Shown here piece after piece: positions 35,117 through 44,486 of a stretch of 64,000 bases of DNA. Each line of letters starts with the position of its first letter. The first letter of the stretch is position 1. The DNA is from Mycoplasmopsis bovis PG45 (GTDB lineage: Bacteria; Bacillota_I; Bacilli_A; Mycoplasmatales; Metamycoplasmataceae). The position numbers and the translations under genes were made by a program. The notes beneath the pieces are model-generated. The model made no database searches and was not told the DNA's origin. It worked only from the letters and a program-made list of their open reading frames with translations. The DNA lies in assembly GCF_000183385.1 (NCBI RefSeq), contig NC_014760.1, positions 62,001-126,000 of the forward strand, given 5' to 3'.

Positions 35117-35880
35117 AACAAATAGAATGTGATAAAAATATGCAAGAGTTATTTAGAGTTCAAAAATTAATAGCACAATCTGGATTAATGTCTAGACGCG
35201 AAGCTGAAAAAATGATTTCTAGTGGATTAGTCTTTGTTAATGGAATTAAGGCTTCGCTGGGAGATAAGGCAAGCGCTGATGATGAAATTAAGGTTAATGG
35301 AAAAATACTGAATTTGACTAAAAGCCCTGTTTTTAAGTATTTCTTGCTTAATAAACCTAAAAATTCTATTACAACCTCTAATGATCCAAAAGGACGCCGT
35401 ACAGTTATTGATTTAATTAACACAAATGAAAGAATTGTTCCTGTTGGAAGATTAGACAGAAACACTACTGGTGTACTATTATTAACAACTGATTATGAAT
35501 TAGTAAATAAGCTAACACATCCTAAATATGAAATCGAAAGAGTGTATAGAGCTAGAATTGATAGTCCATTAACTCTTAAAGAATTTAAGGAGTTAAATGC
35601 AAGAATTGAAATTGACGGAAAAATGAGTCGCCAAATAGTGGATCAAGTTGATACAAAAAGCTATTTAGTTTCACTGCATGTTGGTTCATATCACCATGTC
35701 AAGAAGCTGTTTGAGAAAATTGGGCACAAGGTACTTACTTTAAAAAGAGTTTCCTATGCTAACTTAACAGTGGATAAACTACCCGAAGGTATGTATAGAG
35801 AATTAACACTTAAAGAAGTAAGAAATCTTAAACTTTTAGTAGAAAAACAAGAAAAAAATTTATGTCAAAAAGAAAAATAA
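35113..35880 (+). CDS. rluB: Pseudouridine synthase, RsuA/RluB family
   Basis: 255 residues. An N-terminal S4 RNA-binding domain (VQKLIAQSGLMSRREAEKMISSGLVFVNG) is followed by the catalytic RsuA/RluB domain, with the active-site aspartate in VPVGRLDRNTTGVLLLTTD. C-terminal motif HVGSYHHVKKLFEKIGHKVLTLKR corresponds to the family EGxNxQVRRMxxxxG segment. It likely isomerises a uridine in 23S rRNA (RluB target), though RsuA activity is possible. Start at ATG 35113 or ATG 35152 (MQELFRVQK); the second would also suit the family. Confidence 0.92.
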   Translation: MKQIECDKNMQELFRVQKLIAQSGLMSRREAEKMISSGLVFVNGIKASLGDKASADDEIKVNGKILNLTKSPVFKYFLLNKPKNSITTSNDPKGRRTVIDLINTNERIVPVGRLDRNTTGVLLLTTDYELVNKLTHPKYEIERVYRARIDSPLTLKEFKELNARIEIDGKMSRQIVDQVDTKSYLVSLHVGSYHHVKKLFEKIGHKVLTLKRVSYANLTVDKLPEGMYRELTLKEVRNLKLLVEKQEKNLCQKEK

Positions 35881-37055
35881 AGTTAGTTGCTATATCTTCA
35901 TTATCTTTGTCTCTTGCAACTGTCTCTGCAAGTTGTCAAGGGAGTTTTTATAGGCAAAAGGATGTATTTGATACTGAATTTTCTAAGGATATGTTTGATT
36001 ACTACAATCAGTATAAAAATGTATGAACTAAGATAAATAAATTTATCGAAAACGATTCATATAAAAAATACTATTTAGACAACTACAAAAAAATTGATTT
36101 AATTACCAAAGAGTGAAAAAATGTTGTCGATACAATCTTGCCTTATATGAAGACAATCGAAAATGGAGACCAGGAGTACAATTTAGAATTAGGCTATAAA
36201 ACAGGCATAAATGGAACTTTTATTCCTATTAATAGTTCAATTAAGGGAGCTGATTTATTTAACGAATTAACAGATAAACCAGTAGGAAAAGAAGTAAATA
36301 TAAGAACTAATATTGGTTATATTTCCATTCTTAATGAGGAAGTTAACAACATTATAAGTGATTATGTTAAAGACTTAAAAGAAAGCAAATCTGATTCATT
36401 ATTTAAAAGTTTTTGCAATGAATTTGATTTTTTACCAGGTTGACCATTATTTAAAAATCTAAAATCTAAAGAGAGACATAGATATCAAAGTTTATTTTTA
36501 GATAGCTTAAGCAAAAAATATTCTGGAATGCAAAGCGAGTATTCACGTAAATTTTTTGATTCTCAAAAAGTTAATATTGACTACAAAAACATAAGAGGAA
36601 TTACTCCAGAAGGCAATACATATCACACACATGCTTTGGTAAACTTATGATATGAATGAAATAAAGTAGTTTTACCAGAAGTTGATGATTCTGCAAACGG
36701 TTCTGACAAAAGGCTTTGAAAAGGCAACAAGATTTATGAAACTGTTGAGTTTTTTAAAAAACTCTATAAAACAGCTGAACAAGTTAAAAAGGATCATAAC
36801 AGTAAGTTAATTTTAAGATTTGTCAAAAATGATAAATCTAATAATTCAAATAATAATTATAAAGAATATGAATTTGAAACTCTTTTTGACAAATTCATTC
36901 TTTCTTTAGTTGATGATAAGGAAAAATGGAATATAAAAATATATCCAAGCGACCTTAACTACAATGATTTTGCATTTGTATTTAAAAACTTATTTCAAGA
37001 ACTTATTGACATAAGTGCAAAAATCGACTTTACAATTAAGAATTATAAGAACTAA
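35862..37055 (+). CDS. Predicted lipoprotein, unknown function
   Basis: 397 residues. The N-terminus is a lipoprotein signal (MSKRKIKLVAISSLSLSLATVSASC), with a lipobox ending at cysteine 24, so it should be anchored on the outer face of the membrane after Lgt processing. The mature part is hydrophilic, rich in K, N, Y and F, with about eight UGA tryptophans. No catalytic motif is recognised. Mycoplasma surface lipoproteins are often strain-variable; this one is the last gene of the packed cluster and overlaps rluB by 19 bases, which is odd for a surface antigen gene. Confidence 0.85.
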
Positions 37056-37058
37056 CTA

Positions 37059-37064
37059 TATAAT
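37059..37064 (+). promoter_or_regulatory. -10 box of rpoE-fba
   Basis: TATAAT 28 bases upstream of the rpoE ATG, with AGGGGA (37081-37086) as ribosome-binding site. Confidence 0.5.
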
Positions 37065-37091
37065 TTAAATAATATTAATTAGGGGATGTAT

Positions 37092-37352
37092 ATGAAAACA
37101 ATGTTAGATGTTGCTATTGAATTTTTATTAGAAAAATCAGGTGGCAGTCAGTATATGGAATTTAATACTATTTTTGATGAAGTTGAAGCACAACTTAAGT
37201 CAAAATGAGAAAAGGAAGCGACTCAAAAAGAGCTTGAATATAGCAAGATTCGTCAAAATAAAATTGGCGAGTTATATCGTTTATTAACAGTTGATTCACG
37301 ATTTGAAAGAAATAATCAAGGTCTTTGAATCACTAGAGAAGGTTTTGAATAA
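37092..37352 (+). CDS. rpoE: RNA polymerase delta subunit (HARE-HTH domain)
   Basis: 86 residues. The pattern MLDVAIEFLLEKSGGSQYMEFNTIFDEVEAQL and IGELYRLLTVDSRFERNNQGLWITREGF matches the folded HARE-HTH domain of Gram-positive RpoE (delta), which tunes polymerase-promoter stability. The long acidic tail of Bacillus delta is missing, as in other mycoplasmas. Two tryptophans are UGA. Two bases before fba. Confidence 0.88.
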
Positions 37353-37354
37353 GA

Positions 37355-38230
37355 ATGTCAGAAAAATACACACTTACTAATGCAAAAGATATTTTGTTAG
37401 ATGCCAAGAAAAACAAATATGCTGTTCCACATATAAATATAAATAATCTAGAGTGAACCAAAAACATTTTGGTTACTGCTAACGAATTAAGATCTCCTGT
37501 TATTCTAGGTGCAAGTATGGGAGCAATTAAATATATGGGTGGTTTTAAAACTGTTGCTTCATTAGTTAAGTCATTAGTTAGTGACTTAAAAATTTCTGTG
37601 CCAGTTGTTCTCCATTTAGATCATGGAGATTTTGAATCATGTTTTAAAGCAATTGAGGCCGGTTTTACTTCAGTTATGTTTGATGGTTCAATGCTTTCTA
37701 TGGATGAAAATTTAGAAAGAACTAAAGCAGTTGTAGAATTTGCAAAGAGATTTAATGTCTCGGTTGAAGCTGAAGTTGGTGCTATTGGCGGCGAAGAAGA
37801 TGGAATTGCATCTGCTGGTGTTATTTCGAATGTTTCTGATGCACTTAAGATGAAGGAAACAGGTATAGATGTTTTAGCTGCTGGAATTGGTAATATCCAT
37901 GGTAAGTATCCTGAATCATGAAAATCATTAGACTTTGAAACATTAAGCAAAATTTCTAATGCTACTGATATCGGAATAGTTTTACATGGTGGCAGCGGAA
38001 TTCCAACTGAGCAAGTTGTCAAAGCTATAAGTCTAGGTGTTACAAAAATTAATGTAAACACGGAATTGCAATTAGCTTTTGCGGACGCAGTGGAAAAATT
38101 TGTGTTATCTGGCGAATCTAAAAAGGGCAAGAACTTTGACCCAAGAAAACTATTAGCTACCGGATGCAAAGCTATATGTGAAACAGTAAAAGAGAAAATT
38201 GTTATATTCAATTCACAAAATAGATACTAA
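37355..38230 (+). CDS. fba: Fructose-bisphosphate aldolase, class II
   Basis: Zinc-dependent aldolase splitting fructose-1,6-bisphosphate into two triose phosphates. 291 residues; zinc and substrate motifs are VVLHLDHGDFE, MFDGSMLSMDENL, VEAEVGAIGGEEDG, AAGIGNIHGKYP and LHGGSGIP, then VTKINVNTELQ. Length is normal. Two UGA tryptophans. The TATAAT upstream of rpoE probably drives both genes, and a hairpin closes the unit. Confidence 0.96.
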
Positions 38231-38271
38231 AAATTTGAGAAAAATCTAACCATTTTCCCAAATTTTTTTAT
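38229..38271 (+). terminator. Terminator behind fba
   Basis: AAATTTG pairs with CAAATTT, with an inner AAAAT/ATTTT arm, followed by a T-run at about 38264-38270. Confidence 0.65.
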
Positions 38272-38309
38272 TTTCAAATTCAATCCAAAAATAAAGATTT
38301 CATTAGTGT

Positions 38310-38882
38310 GTGAAGAAACTAAAAACAATTTTACCAATAATGTTTTTGCCGTATTCATTAGTTAGTTGCACAAACATAGCTAACTATTATTTAAAAGGCA
38401 CAAAAATTAATTCAAATATAAATGTAATTGATGGAGATACTGTTTCATTTTTGGAAAATGATAAGAAAAAATATATTAGACTTTTTGGTATTGACACCCC
38501 TGAAACATTTAAAAATGACAACAAAAATTTAGCGAAATTTGAAAATTATTATGCACACCAAGCTAGGATTTTTTTAAATCATATAGTTTGAAACAAAGAA
38601 TTGTTTTATAAGTTTATTAAATATGATAAATATAATCGAATTATAGCCATTTTATACTATAAAACAGGTAAAAACGAATACACTGATGCTGGCTTAGAAT
38701 TAGTTAAGAATGGCTATGCTAGAGTGCACTATATTTCTGATTCTCCTACTGATAAATATGGAGTTAATGAGAAAAATTTAATAGAGTATTTTTACAAACT
38801 TAAAAAAGAAGAAAACAAGGCCAAAATGAATTTAGTTAATATTTGAAAACACAACCAAAGGCACGTCTTTTATAAGCCATAA
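38310..38882 (+). CDS. Membrane-anchored thermonuclease-like lipoprotein (SNase family)
   Basis: 190 residues. Signal peptide with lipobox (LPYSLVSC, cysteine near residue 19) predicts surface anchoring. The SNase fold follows with all catalytic residues: VIDGDTVSF (calcium aspartate), RLFGIDTPE (arginine, aspartate and glutamate), and YDKYNRIIAILY (second arginine). Such nucleases degrade host nucleic acid so that precursors can be imported, and help escape DNA traps. Start is GTG at 38310, chosen because it gives the full signal peptide; no clear ribosome-binding site. Two UGA tryptophans. Confidence 0.9.
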
Positions 38883-38928
38883 ATTTTATTGGCAATTTTC
38901 ATTTTAAATATATAATTTAAAAGCAATT

Positions 38929-38934
38929 TATAAT
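38929..38934 (+). promoter_or_regulatory. -10 box of rplK-rplA
   Basis: TATAAT at 38929-38934 places transcription start near 38941 and gives a leader of about 58 bases. A second TATAAT occurs at 38911-38916. Confidence 0.5.
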
Positions 38935-38949
38935 AAATTGTTCTTTACT

Positions 38950-38977
38950 AGTGGGAGATTAAATCGCTAGAACCACA
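38950..38977 (+). promoter_or_regulatory. Candidate ribosomal protein L1 binding site in leader
   Basis: GTGG (38951-38954) pairs with CCAC (38973-38976); on the 5' side the stem continues into GGGAGA and a small GATT/AATC hairpin, and the 3' side has GCTAGAA before CCAC. Known L1 mRNA sites have a short stem, an asymmetric loop with GGGAG on one side and A-rich bases on the other, copying the 23S L1 stalk. The position ahead of rplK-rplA fits autoregulation by L1. Inference from pattern. Confidence 0.5.
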
Positions 38978-38998
38978 TTATCGAGAGGATAACAAAAT

Positions 38999-39469
38999 AT
39001 GGCAAAATCAAAAGCTGATATTGTTCGTGTTCGTAAGTTACAATTTAATGCTGGTCAAGCTAAACCTGGTCCTGCTTTAGCAGGTGTGGGTATTAATATG
39101 CCAGAATTTACACGTGCATTTAACGACGCAACACGTGATAGAGGTAATGAACCTGTTCCTGTTCAAATTACTGTTTACAATGACAAATCGTTTGAATTCA
39201 AACTTTTCACTTCGCCAGCAAGTTACAAATTAAAGCAAGCTGCAAAGATTGAAAGTGGAAGTTCAAATGCTAAGACAACTAAAGTTGCAACTATTACTGT
39301 TGATCAATTAAGAGAAATTGCTCAATACAAATTACCTGACTTAAATACTGATGATGTCGAAGCTGCAATGGCAATTATTGCTGGTACAGCAAGAAATATG
39401 GGAATTTTAATTGATGGCTATGAAGGCGGCAAAGTTAAAAAGTCTACTAAAACTGAAGGAGATAAATAA
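38999..39469 (+). CDS. rplK: 50S ribosomal protein L11
   Basis: 156 residues. The family pattern is clear: LQFNAGQAKPGPALAGVGINMPEFTRAFNDATRD, then FTSPASYKLKQAAKI and the C-terminal RNA-binding part ending GTARNMGILI. It forms the factor-binding stalk base on 23S rRNA. RBS GAGAGGA at 38983-38989. Its C-terminus has a lysine-rich extension (KVKKSTKTEGDK). Stop overlaps the rplA start by one base. Confidence 0.98.
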   Translation: MAKSKADIVRVRKLQFNAGQAKPGPALAGVGINMPEFTRAFNDATRDRGNEPVPVQITVYNDKSFEFKLFTSPASYKLKQAAKIESGSSNAKTTKVATITVDQLREIAQYKLPDLNTDDVEAAMAIIAGTARNMGILIDGYEGGKVKKSTKTEGDK

Positions 39470-40164
39470 TGTCTGCAAAAGGCGGAAAGAAAATTCAAAA
39501 CGCTAGAAGCTCATTTGACAAAAACATTGCTTACGAATTAACAGAAGCAGTTGAAATAGTTAAGAGAACTTCATATGCAAAATTTGATGCCTCAGTTGAT
39601 TTAGTATTTAAGTTAAACCTTGATGTTAGAAAAGCTGACCAACAATTACGTGGATCAGTACTACTTCCAAATGGAACAGGTAAATCAATTTCAGTATTAG
39701 TTGTTACAAATAATGTTGAAAAACAAAAATTAGCCACAGCTGCTGGTGCAGACCAAGTTGTTGATGGTCAAACATTGGAACAAAAAATTAAAGAAGATAT
39801 CTTTGACTTTGATGTTATGGTTGCTGATCCAGCAATGATGCCATTATTAGGTAAATATGGTAAAAAACTAGGGCCTAAAGGTCTTATGCCAAACCCTAAA
39901 ACTGGCACAGTAACTCCAACTCCTGAAAAAGCAGTTGAGGAACTTAAAAAAGGTAAAGCAAATTATAGAACAGATAAAGCTGGTGTTGTACACACACTAG
40001 TTGGAAAAGTATCAATGGATACTGAAAAATTAGTTGAAAACATCAAGACTGTTATTAGCTTAATTAAAAGACTAAAACCATCTGCTGTTAAAGGAACATA
40101 CATCCAAAATATTGTTCTTTCAGCAACAATGGGTCCAGGTGTTAAAGTTAAAATTGAAAAATAA
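39469..40164 (+). CDS. rplA: 50S ribosomal protein L1
   Basis: 231 residues, the L1-stalk protein and translational repressor of its own operon. Motifs: FDASVDLVFKLNLDVRKADQQLRGSVLLPNGTGK, then LGKYGKKLGPKGLMPNPKTGTVT, and the closing GTYIQNIVLSATMGPGVKV. Length and order rplK-rplA are standard. A candidate target for the protein is in the leader upstream of rplK. Confidence 0.98.
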   Translation: MSAKGGKKIQNARSSFDKNIAYELTEAVEIVKRTSYAKFDASVDLVFKLNLDVRKADQQLRGSVLLPNGTGKSISVLVVTNNVEKQKLATAAGADQVVDGQTLEQKIKEDIFDFDVMVADPAMMPLLGKYGKKLGPKGLMPNPKTGTVTPTPEKAVEELKKGKANYRTDKAGVVHTLVGKVSMDTEKLVENIKTVISLIKRLKPSAVKGTYIQNIVLSATMGPGVKVKIEK

Positions 40165-40171
40165 TTAATGC

Positions 40172-40206
40172 AGAAAAAATTCCGCCACACAAAGCGGAAT
40201 TTTGTT
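40172..40206 (+). terminator. Terminator behind rplK-rplA
   Basis: AAAATTCCGC pairs with GCGGAATTTT around CACACAAA, followed by GTTTTTTT. Confidence 0.85.
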
Positions 40207-40209
40207 TTT

Positions 40210-40668
40210 TTAAACTTTAGCAAGCAGTGTTTTAACCTGTTTAATAGAGTTAACGGCAAAAATTATAAGGAGAATTGATACTGCTGTTCTAACTATCATA
40301 ATAATGAAACTAACAGCCTGTCCAACTTTATTATTTCCATTGTAAAAAGTAAATAAAACAGTAATTATGTAAACCACGAAAAATATTAGAAATGCATTTG
40401 ATGTTGAAAGTAATTTAATACGGTCTTTGCGTAAAGAGACAAATGTTAGTGATTCTAAAAAGAAGAACAGCGCCATGAAGCATATTAGCACAAGAAATGC
40501 AAAGTATACTGAATAAGTAGCTTCCTGCAATATATAGAGTGTGCCAAATTTGAATGATTTTTCCAGCCTTGCTATTAAATTGAACAAATCAGTTATTAGC
40601 AAACCTGCTACCAGGACAATTATGGCTATTGAAAAACCAAACATATTACGCAGACTAGATTTTTTCAT
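40210..40668 (-). CDS. Hypothetical membrane protein, 152 aa
   Basis: Not recognised. Four strongly hydrophobic segments (roughly residues 10-28, 48-72, 90-112 and 120-142) separated by short charged loops suggest a four-helix membrane protein with lysine-rich ends. The ATG at 40668 is preferred because AGAGG stands six bases before it; an ATG at 40689 is in frame but lacks one. Last gene of the minus-strand operon 42773-40210. No UGA codons. Confidence 0.7.
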   Translation of the reverse strand: MKKSSLRNMFGFSIAIIVLVAGLLITDLFNLIARLEKSFKFGTLYILQEATYSVYFAFLVLICFMALFFFLESLTFVSLRKDRIKLLSTSNAFLIFFVVYIITVLFTFYNGNNKVGQAVSFIIMIVRTAVSILLIIFAVNSIKQVKTLLAKV

Positions 40669-40737
40669 TTTTAACCTCTTCAATTTCATTTAACTCAAGT
40701 AAAAGGATTTTTCTTATGTCAATAAACAATGAAGAAT

Positions 40738-42033
40738 CTAGCGAGCTTTCAAATAAGCTAATTGTGTTTTTAATGCTCTAAATTCAACAGGTTTTCTAAA
40801 TTTTTTAAGATACTTAACTTTTTCATTATTACTTGCAAAATTTCTTTCTAAAGCTAAAAGCGACTTATCTAAAGAAGAAGAGTTTTGTAAATATTTTTCT
40901 TCTATACTTTTCTTATTTTTAATAATTAAGTTGACTCTTTTTCCTATAAATAAAGCCTCTTTGTCATTTTTTAATAATTCAGTAAATTTATCTAAGAAAT
41001 CATAAACTTCTTCAATGTTTTGTATTTTTTGAATGTATGAATTAGCAAATTTAAGTGATTCTTTGATATTTTCAAAATCATCAAATGCAAAAGTTTTTAA
41101 GTGATAAGAAGAAAATAAATTTAGCAACGATAAATTTTTAAATGATCACAGTATTTTTTTATATTCCAAACAACAAGATTTTGAAAGCAAGAAACCAAGA
41201 TCAAGTAAACTATTTTTAATTTTTGTTGCAGGAATTTCCTTGCCCTCTGATTTTAATCTATAAAGTCTTAACAGTTGATGAACTTTCATTGCAATCATAA
41301 AGTTCAATTTAGGAACTTTTATTCCTGATTTGTAAGCTGCAAATTCTTTAGGCAAAATTTTAGGAGACAATACTTCAATTTCAGTATCATTGTGCCTTGA
41401 CTTAGCAATTATTTGATCTTTAAAGTTAAATGTAATGTTAGAAAGTTTATCTAAATTCATAATCCTAGATGATGCATTTTCAGACACAAAATCCATGTCG
41501 CTAGCTTCTCTAAAATAGTCACTATATTTTATGGCAATTGATTTACTTCCTTGAACTAAAAATCCTACATCTTGCATTTGTTTAATAAGTGATAATTGCT
41601 CATTTGAAACAAAATTATTTTTCTTACATAATTTTGCAAAATCCTTAAATCTAAATGCAGTGAAAAGTTTAACTTTTAGCCAGTTTAATGACTTAAATAT
41701 GTTGTAGTCATAAAACTTGTTAAAAAGAATGTTAGACAATGAATTTATTGTTCACATTAGGAGAAGCCAAAGAATTAGAATTCTAAAAATTGTTGCAATT
41801 GCAAGAACATATGCATTTTTAGCAATATGCTCATTCATTAGCTTTTCTAAACTTTGCTTTGTAAGTTCATTAAAATACAACGGAAGTCTGTCAAAAAAGA
41901 TTAGAAAGGCATAGAAAACAAAACTGAAAATAACAGGCGCAAAAAATAATGAGGAAAAGTATATGGCTATATTATTTCTTTTATATTTTTCTGCAATATG
42001 TATTTTGTCTTCTAGTATCATGAACTTCCCCAT
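40738..42033 (-). CDS. Membrane-anchored protein with nucleotidyltransferase-like signature
   Basis: 431 residues, function not established. Two membrane helices in the first 95 residues (about 24-45 and 76-94). Next comes a soluble domain with QGSKSIAIKYSDYFREASD followed by MDF, that is G162-S163 then D179-x-D181, and a possible third acid in TEIEV (218-220). This is the glycine-serine plus D-x-D pattern of the polymerase-beta-like nucleotidyltransferase fold, most like AbiEii/DUF1814 proteins; FMIAMKVHQLLRL resembles the helix after it. The C-terminal 200 residues are charged and helical. Three UGA codons are read through. Start overlaps the upstream gene by 22 bases; ATG 42021 is an alternative. 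Confidence 0.7.
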
Positions 42034-42773
42034 GCATAAACTCTATTCTCATCTGCCTTTTTTTGCTCAGCAATAATTTTAATATAACCATTCAAAAAGT
42101 CTATTGAGCTGCTAACTTTTTGCTTAGCAATTGTTAGTGAAAGCCAAATGTTTCATTCTGACTTAACGCCGTCTAAAGATTCTTTAGCTATTTGCAATGC
42201 CTTGTGTATAGTCTCAATGTTTCTTGTTTTAGAAACCTTAATTATTTCACCAAAAATTGTAAAAATAAAGTTCTTTGAATAATTAAATTGTAATTCAGTT
42301 TGTCTAAGGAGTCCGAGTAGACTGCCCACAGTTGATAGGCCCTTAACAATAGCAGCTACTTGTGGAAATCCATCAAGAGATTCAGATACTGTGGACAATG
42401 TATCCCCACCTAGCTGTGCAAGTTCTAAAGCAGGATCTAAATCTTTTAATATTTCTTTTACTTTATAAATAGCGCCAGCTATACCAGAATGAAAGTTATA
42501 AAATGTTTCAATTTTTCATCATAATTGATTTTCAATATCATTTCAATCTGAATCATTTATATATTTATTAAGTTCTGAGTGCTCGGATGTTTTAGTGTCA
42601 TATGATAATGTTCTTTTTTTCCGACTGCTGCCGTTGGTCCTCTTACCCATTAACGACGATATTTTTTCATTAAATTCTTTTAACTGTTTTTCAAAAAATA
42701 ATTGTATATCAGGATTGTTTTCTGATAGCGTTTCATTCTTTATTGATTCGTCATTTTGTGTAATTGCAATCAT
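42012..42773 (-). CDS. Hypothetical protein, 253 aa
   Basis: Not recognised. The first 80 residues are hydrophilic and probably disordered (rich in N, S, E, K; GKRTNGSSRKKR). Residues about 100-185 are moderately hydrophobic (LELAQLGGDTLSTV, AAIVKGLSTVGSLLGLL) and could be amphipathic helices or a membrane hairpin. The C-terminal part is helical. Several UGA tryptophans. Start ATG 42773 has AAAGGAT just upstream. First gene of a three-gene operon with the nucleotidyltransferase-like gene and a four-helix membrane protein. Confidence 0.7.
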
Positions 42774-42968
42774 ATGTTATCCTTTTGTGCATTATTAAAT
42801 TTTGTTTATTTATCGCTGCACAAAAAAATTATAGAGAAGTTGTTTTTACAAATTATTTATATGGAATGCTTGTGGTTTTATTAGGCGAAAATATAGACTT
42901 TTAACCCTTAAAAACAGCCAAATATGCATTTTTTGAGCAAAGGGTAAGGTTAGAGTTTAAAAATAATA

Positions 42969-42974
42969 TATAAT
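42969..42974 (+). promoter_or_regulatory. -10 box of trmL operon
   Basis: TATAAT 20 bases before the ATG at 42994; CGGAG (42984-42988) is the likely ribosome-binding site, so the leader is very short. The 195 bases between 42774 and 42968 hold no gene I can support. Confidence 0.5.
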
Positions 42975-42993
42975 AATATTTCGCGGAGAATTT

Positions 42994-43527
42994 ATGGTAC
43001 ATATTGTTTTATTCGAGCCTGAAATACCACCAAATACGGCTAACATCATAAGAACTTGTTTTGCAATTGGGGCTAAATTACACATAATTAAACCCATTTC
43101 TTTTAGTTTAGACCCTAAATATTTATCTCGTCCAGCAGCTGGTAGACTTTTAAGTGACATTGAACATGAAGTTCATAACTCATATTCTGATTTTTATAAT
43201 AAATACAAGGATAAAAATATACATTACATAACTAGATATGGCTTAAAAACTTACAGCGATGTCGATTTCAAAAAAGAATATGAAAATAATGAAGAAATAT
43301 GACTAATGTTTGGCAAGGAATCTACAGGCATTGATAAACAAGTGCTAAAAGATAATATTGATAATTGTTTAAGAATTCCTATGATAAACAAAATGAGAAG
43401 CATCAATCTAGCTAACTGTGTTGCAATTGTTGGCTTTGAGGTTATGAGACAAATAGACTTTAAAGATTTATCACTTTATGAATCGCAAAAAGGAAAGAAC
43501 TTTATCAAGGAATGAACCAAAGAATAA
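42994..43527 (+). CDS. trmL: tRNA (cytidine/uridine-2'-O)-methyltransferase TrmL
   Basis: SPOUT-fold enzyme methylating the ribose of nucleotide 34 in certain leucine tRNAs. 177 residues: IVLFEPEIPPNTANIIRTCFAIGAKLHIIKP at the N-terminus, LMFGKESTGID in the knot, and LRIPMINKMRSINLANCVAIVGFEV at the C-terminus, all characteristic. Two UGA tryptophans, one four codons before the stop. Overlaps the next gene by 16 bases. Confidence 0.93.
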
Positions 43528-44243
43528 CCAGCACACAGAATCCAAAAATTAAGCAACTCAGGAAAATTTTTAATGATAAAAATTCTGAATTTTTTATAGT
43601 TGAAGGATATCATCTAGTTGAGGAAGTCTTAAAGGAAAATCTTGTAATCGAATTATACGAATTAGATAGTAAAACAGCCAAATATGAAAATTCTATAATA
43701 GTTAGTGATAATGTCCTAAAAGCTATTACTAAAACTAAAACTCCTGAAGGAGTTGTTGCCTTATGTCGTAAAAAATCTAATACTAGTGAATTAGGCAACA
43801 GAGTTGTGTTTTTAGATAATGTTCAAGACCCAGGTAATGTGGGAACCATTATAAGAGCAGCTAAATCATTTAACTTTGACACAGTTGTATCAAATGTAAA
43901 TTTTTATAATGATAAAATAGTACGTTCGAGCCAAGGCGCCTTATTTACAGTAAATTTGGTCAATTATGCATATGATAATTTACATAGTGTATTAAAAAAA
44001 TATAAGCAAAATGGATTTAAAATTTACTGCACATCACTAAGTAAAAACAGTGTGCCAATTAACAAAATTAGTTTTGAAAATGAAAAAATAGTAATAATTT
44101 TTGGTAATGAAGGTTCAGGAGCAAGTGAGACTTCTATTAAAATTGCTGACAAATTAGTTTATGTTCCAATAGATTTTGAGAGCTTAAATGTTGCCGTTTG
44201 TGCGGGAATTGTGCTTTATGAAGCCAATAAAAAAGCAAAGTAG
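43512..44243 (+). CDS. SpoU/TrmH-family RNA 2'-O-methyltransferase
   Basis: 243 residues. The N-terminal substrate-binding part starts with ITSTQNPKIKQLRKI and FFIVEGYHLVEEVL; the C-terminal SPOUT domain has VVFLDNVQDPGNVGTIIRAA (motif 1), IIFGNEGSGAS (motif 2) and VPIDFESLNVAVCAGIVLYE (motif 3). It resembles YsgA/RlmB-type 23S rRNA methyltransferases, but the exact nucleotide cannot be assigned. No UGA codons. Starts inside the end of trmL. Confidence 0.92.
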   Translation: MNQRITSTQNPKIKQLRKIFNDKNSEFFIVEGYHLVEEVLKENLVIELYELDSKTAKYENSIIVSDNVLKAITKTKTPEGVVALCRKKSNTSELGNRVVFLDNVQDPGNVGTIIRAAKSFNFDTVVSNVNFYNDKIVRSSQGALFTVNLVNYAYDNLHSVLKKYKQNGFKIYCTSLSKNSVPINKISFENEKIVIIFGNEGSGASETSIKIADKLVYVPIDFESLNVAVCAGIVLYEANKKAK

Positions 44244-44252
44244 GATATAAAG

Positions 44253-44486
44253 ATGCATAAGAGACTAAACGATGAATTTTTAATTAAAAAATTTTCTAGA
44301 GAATTAAACGGGTACTCAGTTACTGAAGTAAATTCATATATAAATTTGCTTTTAAACACAATAAACAACTTAGAATCAGAAATTAATTTGCTAAAAAATA
44401 AACAAAACGAAATTGCTTCAAAACATCAAAACGAAATAACCGAATTAGAATCTGAAATATCTATATTAAGAAATGAAAGTAAGTAA
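44253..44486 (+). CDS. Short DivIVA-domain protein
   Basis: 77 residues. The N-terminal FLIKKFSRELNGYSVTEVNSYINLLLN matches the DivIVA/GpsB membrane-binding domain pattern (F-R-GYxxxEVDxFL). The rest is a coiled coil with heptads (LESEINLLKNKQNEI, ELESEISILRN). It is far shorter than DivIVA and near GpsB size. A role in cell pole or division is possible in an organism without a wall, but is not shown. Stop overlaps the rbgA start by one base. Confidence 0.78.
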   Translation: MHKRLNDEFLIKKFSRELNGYSVTEVNSYINLLLNTINNLESEINLLKNKQNEIASKHQNEITELESEISILRNESK

